DNA of 64,000 bases from Lentibacter algarum (GTDB lineage: Bacteria; Pseudomonadota; Alphaproteobacteria; Rhodobacterales; Rhodobacteraceae): contig NZ_JAHKQI010000005.1 of NCBI RefSeq assembly GCF_018860975.1, positions 558,001 to 622,000 of the forward strand, given 5' to 3'. Positions 36,951 through 44,651 of the stretch are shown piece after piece. Under the pieces are notes generated by a model. It had not been told where the DNA came from. It ran no database searches and worked only from the letters and a program-made list of their open reading frames with translations. The translations under genes were made by a program, and so were the position numbers. Within the stretch, counting starts at the first letter, position 1; each line of letters begins with the position of its first letter.

Positions 36951-37727
36951 ATGAACAGGCTCATGACAGTGCGGGCAGTTATTCTCACCGGGTTGATGCT
37001 GGTGGGCACGCTGGCCTTTGCAGCGCCAAGCCGCGATGACGTGATCGACTTTTTGGGGCGTGTTTACACCGAAGAAGGCCTGCGCCGGGAGCTTACGGGC
37101 CACGGCTTTCGCGGAGAGAACCTTGCGCTTTCTATGGCGCATGTCAGGCGGGTTATGAACGACCGCGTGGTAACAGGCGCGATTGCAGACAGGCTGATCG
37201 CTGCCGGGCAGGGCAAGCTTGAGCCGACTGGCTCTGCAGACGGGTTTTTGATGCCAATCGTCGAGCGCGGGCTGACACGGCTGCCAGCACCGGAGCTGAG
37301 CTATTACTACAAGGTCGAGGCGACGGTGTTTAAAGCCCTGCCCACGCGCGAATGCGGGCTTGAACTGAAGGGGCGTTTGCACCCGGCTGCGATGAGCCAC
37401 CTGGCGGCGAATGCAACCTCGAAGTTGAACACGCCAGCGCTGAAGGAATACTACCGGATTGTGCACAAGGCGGCGCGGCTCGGAGCGACACGCAAGCCGG
37501 TGCAGCTCGGTCAGGCCGAGCAGGCGAAACGTGGCAAAAGGCTGTTTGCGGCGATGCAAGCCGAAGCGGCAAAACGCAGCAATGGTGCTGCGCTGATGCG
37601 TGCCTATGAGAACGAATGGAAAGTGAGCAATGCCGTCGCCTGCGAGGCTGGTTTGCTGCTGTTTGATACGATTTTGACGCTGCCTGCGGGTGAGCGACAC
37701 CGAATGCTGGTGATGATCAGCCAATAG
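36951..37727 (+). CDS. Exported hypothetical protein, unknown function
   Basis: A 258-residue protein I do not recognise by family. A signal peptide is clear at residues 1-24 (helix ILTGLMLVGTLAFA followed by APSRDD). The rest is mainly helical and basic, with two cysteines (CGLELKG near 136 and VACEAG near 232) that could form a disulfide. It starts 11 bases after the aldehyde dehydrogenase gene and ends 11 bases before an SDR gene, so it belongs to this operon. The helical signal-bearing layout is compatible with a periplasmic accessory protein, but no catalytic motif is visible. Confidence 0.75.
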   Translation: MNRLMTVRAVILTGLMLVGTLAFAAPSRDDVIDFLGRVYTEEGLRRELTGHGFRGENLALSMAHVRRVMNDRVVTGAIADRLIAAGQGKLEPTGSADGFLMPIVERGLTRLPAPELSYYYKVEATVFKALPTRECGLELKGRLHPAAMSHLAANATSKLNTPALKEYYRIVHKAARLGATRKPVQLGQAEQAKRGKRLFAAMQAEAAKRSNGAALMRAYENEWKVSNAVACEAGLLLFDTILTLPAGERHRMLVMISQ

Positions 37728-37738
37728 AGGAGAAGGTT

Positions 37739-38485
37739 ATGAGACTAGAAGGAAAAACAGCGATTGTGACCGGAGCCGCGAGCGGTTTTGGCGCTGGAAT
37801 TGCCCGCAAGTTTGCCGCCGAGGGCGCGCAGGTGATGGTTGTGGATATGAATCACGACGGGGCGATGGGCGTGGCCGGAGACCTTGATCACGGCGCGTTC
37901 GGGCATGTGTGCAATGTCGGCGATGCAGCGCAGGTGAAAGAGACTGTCGAGACGGCGCTACGGATCATGGGCGGCGTTGATATTCTGGTGAACAACGCTG
38001 GTGTGACGCATTTGCCCAAACCTATGGAGACGGTTGACGAAGACGAGTTTGACCGTGTTTTCGCGGTCAACTGCAAGTCGATCTATCTGTTTGCCAAGGA
38101 GCTTGCTCCGGCGATGAAGACCCGCGGCAGCGGTGTGATTGTCAATGTGGCCTCGACGGCGGCTGTGAGCCCACGGCCGAACCTGAGCTGGTATAACGCG
38201 TCAAAGGGCTGGGTGAACACGGCAACCAAAGCTATGGCAGTTGAGCTGGCGCCGATGGGCGTGCGGGTAAATGCGCTGAACCCGGTTGCGGGCGAGACGC
38301 CGTTGCTCAAGAGCTTTATGGGCGAGGACACGCCGGAAGTTCGCGCCAAGTTTTTAGCGACGATCCCGCTTGGGCGGTTTTCGACGCCTGAGGACCTTGG
38401 CAATGCGGCGTGTTTTCTGGCCAGCGACGAGGCGAGCATGATCACAGGTGTTTGCATGGAAGTTGACGGCGGGCGGGTGATCTGA
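37739..38485 (+). CDS. Short-chain dehydrogenase/reductase (SDR)
   Basis: A classical SDR of 248 residues. The nucleotide motif TGAASGFGAGIA is near residue 13, NNAG near 86, the catalytic Ser in NVASTAAVS near 140 and YNASK (Tyr and Lys) near 155. The C-terminus CMEVDGGRVI is typical of 3-oxoacyl-reductase or glucose-dehydrogenase-like members. GAGGAG precedes the ATG. It is in the operon with the importer and aldehyde dehydrogenase; its alcohol or ketone substrate is unknown. Confidence 0.88.
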   Translation: MRLEGKTAIVTGAASGFGAGIARKFAAEGAQVMVVDMNHDGAMGVAGDLDHGAFGHVCNVGDAAQVKETVETALRIMGGVDILVNNAGVTHLPKPMETVDEDEFDRVFAVNCKSIYLFAKELAPAMKTRGSGVIVNVASTAAVSPRPNLSWYNASKGWVNTATKAMAVELAPMGVRVNALNPVAGETPLLKSFMGEDTPEVRAKFLATIPLGRFSTPEDLGNAACFLASDEASMITGVCMEVDGGRVI

Positions 38486-38490
38486 TTTCG

Positions 38491-38572
38491 ACCCAAGCTT
38501 TGCTTGGGCCGACCCGTTGAGGGGGCCAGCCCCCTCAAACTCCCCCGGGATATTTAGAACAAGAAAAAGAGC
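38491..38572. repeat. Two hairpins plus GATATTT tail, REP-like intergenic element
   Basis: Two perfect hairpins lie side by side: a 7-bp stem (38492-38498 with 38502-38508) and a 10-bp stem TTGAGGGGGC/GCCCCCTCAA (38517-38526 with 38529-38538). They are followed by CTCCCCCGGGATATTTAGAACAAG. From general familiarity this G-run hairpin followed by CCCGGGATATTT resembles a dispersed intergenic element of roseobacters. It may also end the upstream operon, though no T run follows. Confidence 0.55.
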
Positions 38573-38583
38573 AGGGCTTAGGG

Positions 38584-39762
38584 ATGCGGATTGATTTGGT
38601 GCTTTTGTGCGCAGCCTATGTGCTGAGCCAGTTTTACCGCGCGTTTTTAGCTGTTTTGACGGATGTGCTTGAGCGCGACGTCGGGGCCAGTGCTGCGGAT
38701 TTGGCGAGTGCGTCGGGGTTCTGGTTTCTGGCCTTCGCAGCGATGCAGATACCGGTTGGATGGGCTTTGGACAAAGTCGGGCCAAGGCGCACGGCGGCGG
38801 TGTTGTTGATGCTTGGTGGTGCGGGCGGTGCGGCGGTGTTTGCTTCGGCCACGGCTCCGGCGCATATCTCGCTGGCGATGGTGCTCATTGGCATTGGCTG
38901 CTCGCCGGTTTTGATGGCGTCATACTACATTTTTGCGCGGGTTTACTCGCCTGCCGTGTTTGCGACATTGGCGGCTGTGATCCTCGGGATCGGTTCGGTT
39001 GGCAACCTCGCGGCAGCATTGCCGACCACGCTGGCGGTTGAGGCCTTTGGCTGGCGCGCGGTTGTTTGGGGGACGGCGGCGGCGAGTGCTTTGATGGCTG
39101 TCGGCTTGTGGTTTTTGGTGCGTGATCCCGAGCGTGTTAAAAGCGAGCAGCGCGGTTCGGTGTTTGACTTGCTGAAAATGCCGGCGCTTTGGCTGATCTT
39201 TCCGCTGATGGCCTTTCAGTATGCGCCAGCGGGGGGTGCGCGGGGCTTGTGGATCGGGCCATACTTTCGTGAGGTGTTTGGCGCCGGGGACGGGCTTGTT
39301 GGCACGATCACGCTTGTCATGGGCGCGGCGATGATAGCTGGCACCTTTGCTTATGGGCCGCTTGATCGGGTGTTTGGCACGCGTAAATGGGTGATTGTTG
39401 GCGGCAACACGCTGTCGATGCTGGCGTGCTTTACGCTTGGGTTTATCAGCTTGCAGACTATGTGGTTCGCCGTCTTTTTGTTTGCGGCGATCGGGTTTTT
39501 CGGGGCGAGCTTTCCGCTGATGATGGCGCATGGGCGCTCGTTTTACCCGCCGCATCTGGTTGGGCGTGGTGTGACGCTGATGAACCTGTTTGGCATCGGC
39601 GGTGTTGGGGTAATGCAGATGCTGAGCGGGCGGCTGTTTGCGAGTGTATCGAACGGGGCGCAAACGGCGGCACAACCGTTCCAGATGTTGTTTGCGTTTT
39701 ACGGCGCACTTGTTGCTGTTGGGTTGTGTATTTACCTGTTCTCGCTGGATCGCACCGACTAG
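38584..39762 (+). CDS. Major facilitator superfamily transporter
   Basis: A 392-residue secondary carrier with about 12 predicted membrane helices. The first loop has GWALDKVGPRR, the usual MFS A-like motif between helices 2 and 3. The half-repeat GPLDRVFGTRKWV occurs at the corresponding place in the second half. Substrate cannot be predicted; the sequence is of the nitrate/sugar-phosphate/unknown MFS sort. It follows the SDR gene across the hairpin element, so it may be separately transcribed. Confidence 0.85.
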   Translation: MRIDLVLLCAAYVLSQFYRAFLAVLTDVLERDVGASAADLASASGFWFLAFAAMQIPVGWALDKVGPRRTAAVLLMLGGAGGAAVFASATAPAHISLAMVLIGIGCSPVLMASYYIFARVYSPAVFATLAAVILGIGSVGNLAAALPTTLAVEAFGWRAVVWGTAAASALMAVGLWFLVRDPERVKSEQRGSVFDLLKMPALWLIFPLMAFQYAPAGGARGLWIGPYFREVFGAGDGLVGTITLVMGAAMIAGTFAYGPLDRVFGTRKWVIVGGNTLSMLACFTLGFISLQTMWFAVFLFAAIGFFGASFPLMMAHGRSFYPPHLVGRGVTLMNLFGIGGVGVMQMLSGRLFASVSNGAQTAAQPFQMLFAFYGALVAVGLCIYLFSLDRTD

Positions 39763-39826
39763 GGCTTTAATCCCAAGGCTGGCTGGGCTATTGGGCGACG
39801 TCCTCTGACATAAAGGAGTCGTCTTA

Positions 39827-40849
39827 ATGGGCTATAAAATTGTTGTCGTTGGTGCCACTGGCAATGTGGGCCGCGAAATGCTGAACATTCTTGAGGAACG
39901 CGCGTTCCCTATCGAACAGCTTGCCGTATTGGCAAGTCGCCGTTCGCTTGGAACGGAAGTCAGCTTTGGCGACAAGACGCTCAAAACGCAGGATTTGGAC
40001 ACGTTTGATTTTACCGGCTGGGACATGGCGCTGTTTGCTGTCGGCTCGGAAGCGACGAAGCAATATGCACCGCTGGCTGCGAAAGCTGGCTGTGTGGTGA
40101 TTGATAACTCATCGCTCTACCGATACGACGCTGATGTTCCGCTGATCGTGCCGGAAGTGAACCCCGAGGCTGTGCACGGCTACGCCAAGAAAAACATCAT
40201 CGCCAACCCGAACTGCTCGACGGCGCAGATGGTTGTTGCGCTGAAGCCTTTGCATGACCGTGCGCGCATCAAACGGGTTGTTGTGAGCACCTATCAGTCG
40301 GTTTCTGGTGCCGGCAAAGCGGGCGCTGACGAGCTTTGGGACCAGACCAAAGCGATTTACAACCCAACCGACAACAAGCCACCGAAAGTGTTCAGCAAGC
40401 AGATCGCGTTCAACGTGATTCCGCATATTGATGTGTTCATGGATGACGGCACCACCAAAGAAGAGTGGAAGATGGTTGCCGAGACCAAGAAGATCGTTGA
40501 TCCCAAGATCAAAGTCACGGCAACTTGTGTTCGTGTGCCGGTTTTTGTTGGTCATTCTGAGGCGATCAACATCGAGTTTGAAGACCATCTCGATGAAGAT
40601 GAAGCGCGTGACATTTTGCGTCAGGCGCCTGGTATCATGGTGATCGACAAGCGCGAAAACGGCGGCTACGTGACGCCTGTTGAATGTGTTGGCGACTTTG
40701 CGACATTTATCAGCCGGATCCGCCAAGACAGCACGATTGATAACGGGCTGAACCTGTGGTGTGTGTCGGACAACCTGCGCAAGGGTGCTGCTTTGAATGC
40801 GGTGCAGATTGCTGAGCTGTTGGGCCGTGAAGTGCTTAAAAAGGGCTGA
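39827..40849 (+). CDS. asd: Aspartate-semialdehyde dehydrogenase
   Basis: Reduces aspartyl-phosphate to aspartate semialdehyde in lysine, threonine, methionine and DAP synthesis. It is 340 residues. The N-terminal VVGATGNVGREML NADP motif, the catalytic Cys in NPNCSTAQM near residue 129, VSTYQSVSGAG, and the FVGHSEAINIEFE segment with the catalytic His are all present. AAGGAG precedes the ATG by nine bases. A good terminator follows, so it appears to be transcribed alone. Confidence 0.96.
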   Translation: MGYKIVVVGATGNVGREMLNILEERAFPIEQLAVLASRRSLGTEVSFGDKTLKTQDLDTFDFTGWDMALFAVGSEATKQYAPLAAKAGCVVIDNSSLYRYDADVPLIVPEVNPEAVHGYAKKNIIANPNCSTAQMVVALKPLHDRARIKRVVVSTYQSVSGAGKAGADELWDQTKAIYNPTDNKPPKVFSKQIAFNVIPHIDVFMDDGTTKEEWKMVAETKKIVDPKIKVTATCVRVPVFVGHSEAINIEFEDHLDEDEARDILRQAPGIMVIDKRENGGYVTPVECVGDFATFISRIRQDSTIDNGLNLWCVSDNLRKGAALNAVQIAELLGREVLKKG

Positions 40850-40869
40850 GGCTTTTTGAATTTTACGAA

Positions 40870-40900
40870 AGGGGGCTGGCGGAGACGCTGGCCCTTTTTT
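40870..40900 (+). terminator. Rho-independent terminator after asd
   Basis: GGGCTGGCG pairs with CGCTGGCCC (two G-T pairs) across a GAGA loop, followed by six T residues ending at 40900. It lies about 20 bases after the asd stop codon. Confidence 0.85.
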
Positions 40901-40988
40901 GCTTTAAGGTGAATAGCTGCCTGATTTTCGGGGGCGTTGGCAGGATCGCACCGCGCGAGCAAAGCGCGGCCGATTGCAGCACGGTTTG

Positions 40989-41016
40989 AGGCATAGTCCT
41001 AGGCATAGTCCTAGGC
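40989..41016. repeat. 12-bp tandem repeat AGGCATAGTCCT (2.3 copies), array C
   Basis: AGGCATAGTCCT occurs at 40989-41000 and 41001-41012, followed by AGGC. Each junction makes the palindrome CCTAGG. The unit differs from the TGCAT arrays A and B but has the same 12-base period and the same intergenic setting. It lies about 90 bases upstream of the DUF4139 gene. Confidence 0.75.
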
Positions 41017-41074
41017 GGAAATTTGCCTGACATTTTGCCATGGGGCTTGCACATTGCCGGGCTTTGCGGCAAAA

Positions 41075-41093
41075 GATGTGCAAATTACACATC
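41075..41093. promoter_or_regulatory. Inverted repeat just upstream of the DUF4139 gene ribosome-binding site
   Basis: GATGTG at 41075-41080 and CACATC at 41088-41093 form a perfect 6-bp inverted repeat around an AT-rich 7-base centre. It ends two bases before the GGAG ribosome-binding site. It could be an operator or an mRNA hairpin; there is no direct evidence for either. Confidence 0.4.
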
Positions 41094-41107
41094 ATGGAGT
41101 TCGTCTT

Positions 41108-42757
41108 ATGAAATTTGCCTTTGCCGTTATCGGCCTTTTCCCGACAGTTCTTATTGCCGAGACCTTCCCGCTGGAGAGTGATGTCACCTCTGCAACGCTC
41201 TATCCGCAGGGCGCAACACTGGTGCGCGAGGTGCCTTACAGCATCCCTGCTGGCAAGCACGAGCTTGTGCTGACCGACCTGCCGCGCGGCACGCCGCTTG
41301 AGTTGGTTCGGGTTGAGCTGAGCGCAGGTAAGCTCGGATCTGTGACGGGGCGGACCGACTTTGTGCCGCCGCGCGACGAAGCCAAGAGCGCTGAGATCGA
41401 AGCGGCAGAAGGCGAAGTCGAACGGCTAGAAAGTGCTTTGCGGGTTGCCGAGCAGGAAGTGCTGCTGATCCGTGTCGAGATCGACGGAACCAACGCGCGG
41501 GTCGAATTCTTGAAAAAACTGGGCGCGGGGGAAACCACGGCTGGCAAAAATGCAGCCGAGTTGCAGGCGCTGGCGCTGATGATTGACGAGCAGACGCTGG
41601 CCGCCCGCCGCGCCGCTCATGAGGCACACTTCAGGGCTGGTGAGGCTGACCGCGCTTTGAAGGATTTGCGCGAAGATTTGGACAAGGCGCGCCAAACTTT
41701 GGCCGCGCTGCAAACCGGCGGCACCGACTACGCGATGCTCAGTGTCACGGCGAGTGCTGATGCGCCTGTGACGGGCGTTATGAAGGTGAGTTATTTGGTG
41801 AACTCTGCCAGCTGGCAGCCGATTTATGACATGCGGCTTGATAAGGACGCTGGCAAACTCAGCGTCGAGCGCGGGGCTTTCATCGGCCAGTATACGGGCG
41901 AAGACTGGGGCGATGTTAAGCTCACTTTGTCGACTGTGCGGCCAAGCCAGCAGGTTGAGCCGCGTGAGATATTTGCCTGGCAGCGCAGCGTAACTGATCC
42001 GCAGGTCGCTTTGCCGAAATCGAGGGTGCAGGTTGAGGCGAGCAGCCTTTCAAAACGCGCAGTTAGTGATGAAAGCGTAGTTGCAGGGGCACCAATGGAA
42101 GAACCTGTCTTTGCAGGTGCGACGGCAAGCTATGACGGCCTCGCGGTGACCTATGACTACCCCGAGCGCGTTAATGTCGCCAACCGCGCCGATAATCTGC
42201 GCATCACTTTGGGCGAGGTGACAACCGATGCCAATGTGCAGGCCTTTGCTGCGCCTTTGTATGACGAAACGGGCTTTCTGATGGCGAGCATCACCAACGA
42301 CATGGGCGAGCTGATTTTGCCGAGCTCGCAAGTGAGCCTGTTCCTTGACGGGCGCTTTGTTGGCCAGACGCAACTTGCTGATGTGATCCCTGTTGGTGGC
42401 GAGGCGGACATCCCGTTTGGCGCGATTGACGGCTTACGCCTGAAGCGCACTGTGAAAAGCCGCAACGAGGGCGACAGGGGTATGATCTCGCGCAGCACCG
42501 AGCTGAGCGAAGAGGTGACCATCGAAGTTGAAAACCTGACGGGTGAAACATGGCCTGTGCAAGTGTTTGACCGTGTGCCATTCTCCGAGCAGGAAGAGCT
42601 TGAGATTTCGTATATTGCCAACCCGCGCCCGAGCGTGGAAGACTACGACGACAAGCGCGGTGTGCTGCAGTGGAGCTTTGATTTGAAGCCTGGCGCGACG
42701 CAGAGCATCAGCCTTAAGCATGAGCTTGAATGGCCAGAAGGCAAGGTGCTGAAATAA
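41108..42757 (+). CDS. Exported DUF4139 (MuiA-like) protein
   Basis: A 549-residue protein with a short signal peptide (about residues 1-17, FAVIGLFPTVLIAE). The N-terminal DUF4140-type domain (VTSATLYPQGATLVREV) precedes a long coiled coil at about 100-215. The C-terminal DUF4139 domain begins near VSYLVNSASWQPIYDMRLD and ends in LKHELEWPEGK. The family is called mucoidy inhibitor MuiA-like and has no defined biochemical role. ATG 41108 is used with GGAG at 41096. The downstream cupin gene starts nine bases after its stop and is probably co-transcribed. Confidence 0.85.
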   Translation: MKFAFAVIGLFPTVLIAETFPLESDVTSATLYPQGATLVREVPYSIPAGKHELVLTDLPRGTPLELVRVELSAGKLGSVTGRTDFVPPRDEAKSAEIEAAEGEVERLESALRVAEQEVLLIRVEIDGTNARVEFLKKLGAGETTAGKNAAELQALALMIDEQTLAARRAAHEAHFRAGEADRALKDLREDLDKARQTLAALQTGGTDYAMLSVTASADAPVTGVMKVSYLVNSASWQPIYDMRLDKDAGKLSVERGAFIGQYTGEDWGDVKLTLSTVRPSQQVEPREIFAWQRSVTDPQVALPKSRVQVEASSLSKRAVSDESVVAGAPMEEPVFAGATASYDGLAVTYDYPERVNVANRADNLRITLGEVTTDANVQAFAAPLYDETGFLMASITNDMGELILPSSQVSLFLDGRFVGQTQLADVIPVGGEADIPFGAIDGLRLKRTVKSRNEGDRGMISRSTELSEEVTIEVENLTGETWPVQVFDRVPFSEQEELEISYIANPRPSVEDYDDKRGVLQWSFDLKPGATQSISLKHELEWPEGKVLK

Positions 42758-42766
42758 GGAGCGTGC

Positions 42767-43330
42767 ATGACGTTTGAAGTTTTAGACGCCTTGGTAGCGA
42801 AAGCACGTAATGCGGCGGCGGGGGAAGACCCTACCGCCGCTTTGCGCGTTGTTTTGCAGGACAGTTTTGCCGAGCAGAGCGCTTTGGCGGAGGCGGTAGA
42901 GGCGCAACCCGAGGACGAGGTGCTGCTGTTTGAAGACGAGACCTGCTCGATCTGGACATGCCGCTTTGACCCAGCCGTTGTTGTGCCTCCGCATGAGCAC
43001 CTGATGAACGCGCATATTGCTGTGTATCGCGGTTGCGAGGTTGAGGTGTTGTTTCACCGCAAGGACATTGGCGAAGCCGACGGTTTGCGCCACGCCAAGA
43101 ACCGGGCTGTGAACGCGGGTGAGGTGCTCACGCTTGGGCCGGATGTTGTGCATGCGGTCACGGCGGAAGGCACAGCACCTTGCCTTGCTATCCACATTTA
43201 CCAAGGGCCGCTCAGCAAGGTCGAACGGGCGCTGTTTGACTGGGACACAGGGCGTGAAGTTGCCTTCACGATGGACAAGTTTAACGCCATGTTGACGCCC
43301 CGCGGTGAGCTGAGCGACTTGGGCCTTTAG
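42767..43330 (+). CDS. Cupin / cysteine-dioxygenase-like metal protein
   Basis: A 187-residue double-stranded beta-helix protein. PPHEHLMNAHIAVYRGCEVEV gives a metal-binding histidine pair near residues 75-77 and a further His near 82. The second cupin motif GPDVVHAV supplies another histidine near 129. This resembles the predicted metal-dependent enzymes of the cysteine dioxygenase superfamily; the thiol substrate role is inference from the family only. AAGGA precedes the ATG. The stop overlaps by four bases the stop of the convergent carbonic anhydrase gene. Confidence 0.75.
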   Translation: MTFEVLDALVAKARNAAAGEDPTAALRVVLQDSFAEQSALAEAVEAQPEDEVLLFEDETCSIWTCRFDPAVVVPPHEHLMNAHIAVYRGCEVEVLFHRKDIGEADGLRHAKNRAVNAGEVLTLGPDVVHAVTAEGTAPCLAIHIYQGPLSKVERALFDWDTGREVAFTMDKFNAMLTPRGELSDLGL

Positions 43331-43974
43331 ACCGGTTTGAAACCGTTATCTTCGGGCGAATACTGCTCGATCGCACCTTCGCCGATGTCATGCCAGAGGC
43401 CATGCAGGGTAATCTTGCCGCTTTTCACATCGTCCGCGACGAAGGGGAAAGTCATTAGGTTATTGAGCGAGACAAGCACCGCTTCTTTCTCAAGGGCGGC
43501 GGGTTGCTCGGCTTCGGGCATATCTTTGATGTTCTCGTAACCGGGGCGCAGAATATCCATCCAACGGCCAACAAAGCTTGTCTTTTCTTCTAGCTCGGGC
43601 GCGCGGCCTGTGCACATGTTAAGGCAGCCCTCGACGCCGCCGCAGCTTGAGTGCCCCAACACGATAATATGCGCAACTTTAAGCGCTTTAACCGCATATT
43701 CGACAGCGGCCGAGGTGCCGTGCTGCGCGCCGTCGGGCTTATAGGGCGGCACGAGGTTGGCGATGTTGCGGTGCAAGAAGAACTCGCCGTTGTCAGCGCC
43801 GAAGATTGACGTCACATGCACACGGCTGTCGCAGCAGGAAACAACCATAGCGCGCGGGTTCTGACCGTTGTCTGCAAGGCGCCGATACCAGCTTTCGTTC
43901 TCGGAATATGTTGTCGCTTTCCAGCCGTGAAAGCGCTGAACGAGGTAGTGGGGCAGTAGTTTTGCGTTGTGCAT
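43327..43974 (-). CDS. Beta-class carbonic anhydrase
   Basis: Zinc enzyme interconverting CO2 and bicarbonate. It is 215 residues. Zinc ligands are in SCCDSRVHVTS (Cys and Asp-Arg dyad near residues 43-46) and GHSSCGGVEG (His and Cys near 106-110). The remaining beta-class segments, NIANLVPPY and AVEYAVKALKV, are present. It stands alone on the minus strand, convergent with the cupin gene. A housekeeping role in bicarbonate supply is likely. Confidence 0.94.
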   Translation of the reverse strand: MHNAKLLPHYLVQRFHGWKATTYSENESWYRRLADNGQNPRAMVVSCCDSRVHVTSIFGADNGEFFLHRNIANLVPPYKPDGAQHGTSAAVEYAVKALKVAHIIVLGHSSCGGVEGCLNMCTGRAPELEEKTSFVGRWMDILRPGYENIKDMPEAEQPAALEKEAVLVSLNNLMTFPFVADDVKSGKITLHGLWHDIGEGAIEQYSPEDNGFKPV

Positions 43975-44134
43975 CGGGTCAAGGTTTCCTTGGTGTTGGT
44001 CACACTGTTGGCAATCTGAATAGTCTGCATTCGCAGAGAATTCGAGAGAAAACGCGCTTGGGGGTAAACCATTTCAGAAGTTTTTTGCCCCATACACGCT
44101 GGCAGAAGTGGGGCCAGAACCGAGGGGTGAGACC

Positions 44135-44551
44135 ATGGGTGAGATTGTAAGTAGGACTTTTGACCGACCCGTTGAGCAAGTTACCTTGCTCGCGATGAGT
44201 GAGCCAGTGCAGCTTGATGCGGATAAACTGGAAGAACTGTATGAACAACTCGGAGACAGCGCGGCAGAAGATGTTGTGTGCCGTGCGATGGAAGAGCTTG
44301 CAGTGCGTCTTGCGCAGGCCGAGCGGCTTTACCGTGCCGGAAAGGTGCCCGATATGCGCAAATGTGTTCGCTCATTGGGCGCCATTGCAACGCAGGTTGG
44401 TATGAGTGCGCTGACACGTGTGGCCCGCGACGTTGTTGCCTGCATTGACAGTTGCGATGCTAACGCATTGGCCGCTGTTCATCAGCGACTTCTGCGCACG
44501 GGAGAAAGCTCTTTGACAGAAATCTGGGAACTTCAGGATATGTCTATCTAA
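44135..44551 (+). CDS. Small helical protein resembling a degenerate Hpt domain
   Basis: A 138-residue helical protein not firmly recognised. Residues 30-125 read like a histidine-phosphotransfer four-helix bundle: helix-loop-helix, then RSLGAIATQVGMSALTRVARDVVACIDSCDANALAAVHQRL. The place of the phospho-accepting His (in HxLKG) is taken by Arg79 in RSLGA, so it would not accept phosphate. ATG 44135 has GAGG upstream; an in-frame upstream start at 44108 is less likely. It lies between the divergent carbonic anhydrase gene and the aminopeptidase gene with its own upstream gap. A binding or decoy role in a phosphorelay is speculation. Confidence 0.6.
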   Translation: MGEIVSRTFDRPVEQVTLLAMSEPVQLDADKLEELYEQLGDSAAEDVVCRAMEELAVRLAQAERLYRAGKVPDMRKCVRSLGAIATQVGMSALTRVARDVVACIDSCDANALAAVHQRLLRTGESSLTEIWELQDMSI

Positions 44552-44651
44552 GAACCGGTTCGGGGTGCCGGGCTGTTTCCAATAGGAGGTTTCCTTTGAG
44601 CGGAACTTTACATTAGGCTGGCAGCAGAACCCGATTTTGGAGCTTGATACC

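Noticed and set aside
44584-44616. AGGAGG followed by a six-codon TTG...TAG frame before the M17 gene, as a leader peptide
   Set aside because: The peptide has no run of regulatory codons and no attenuator hairpin follows; the site may be a chance match.
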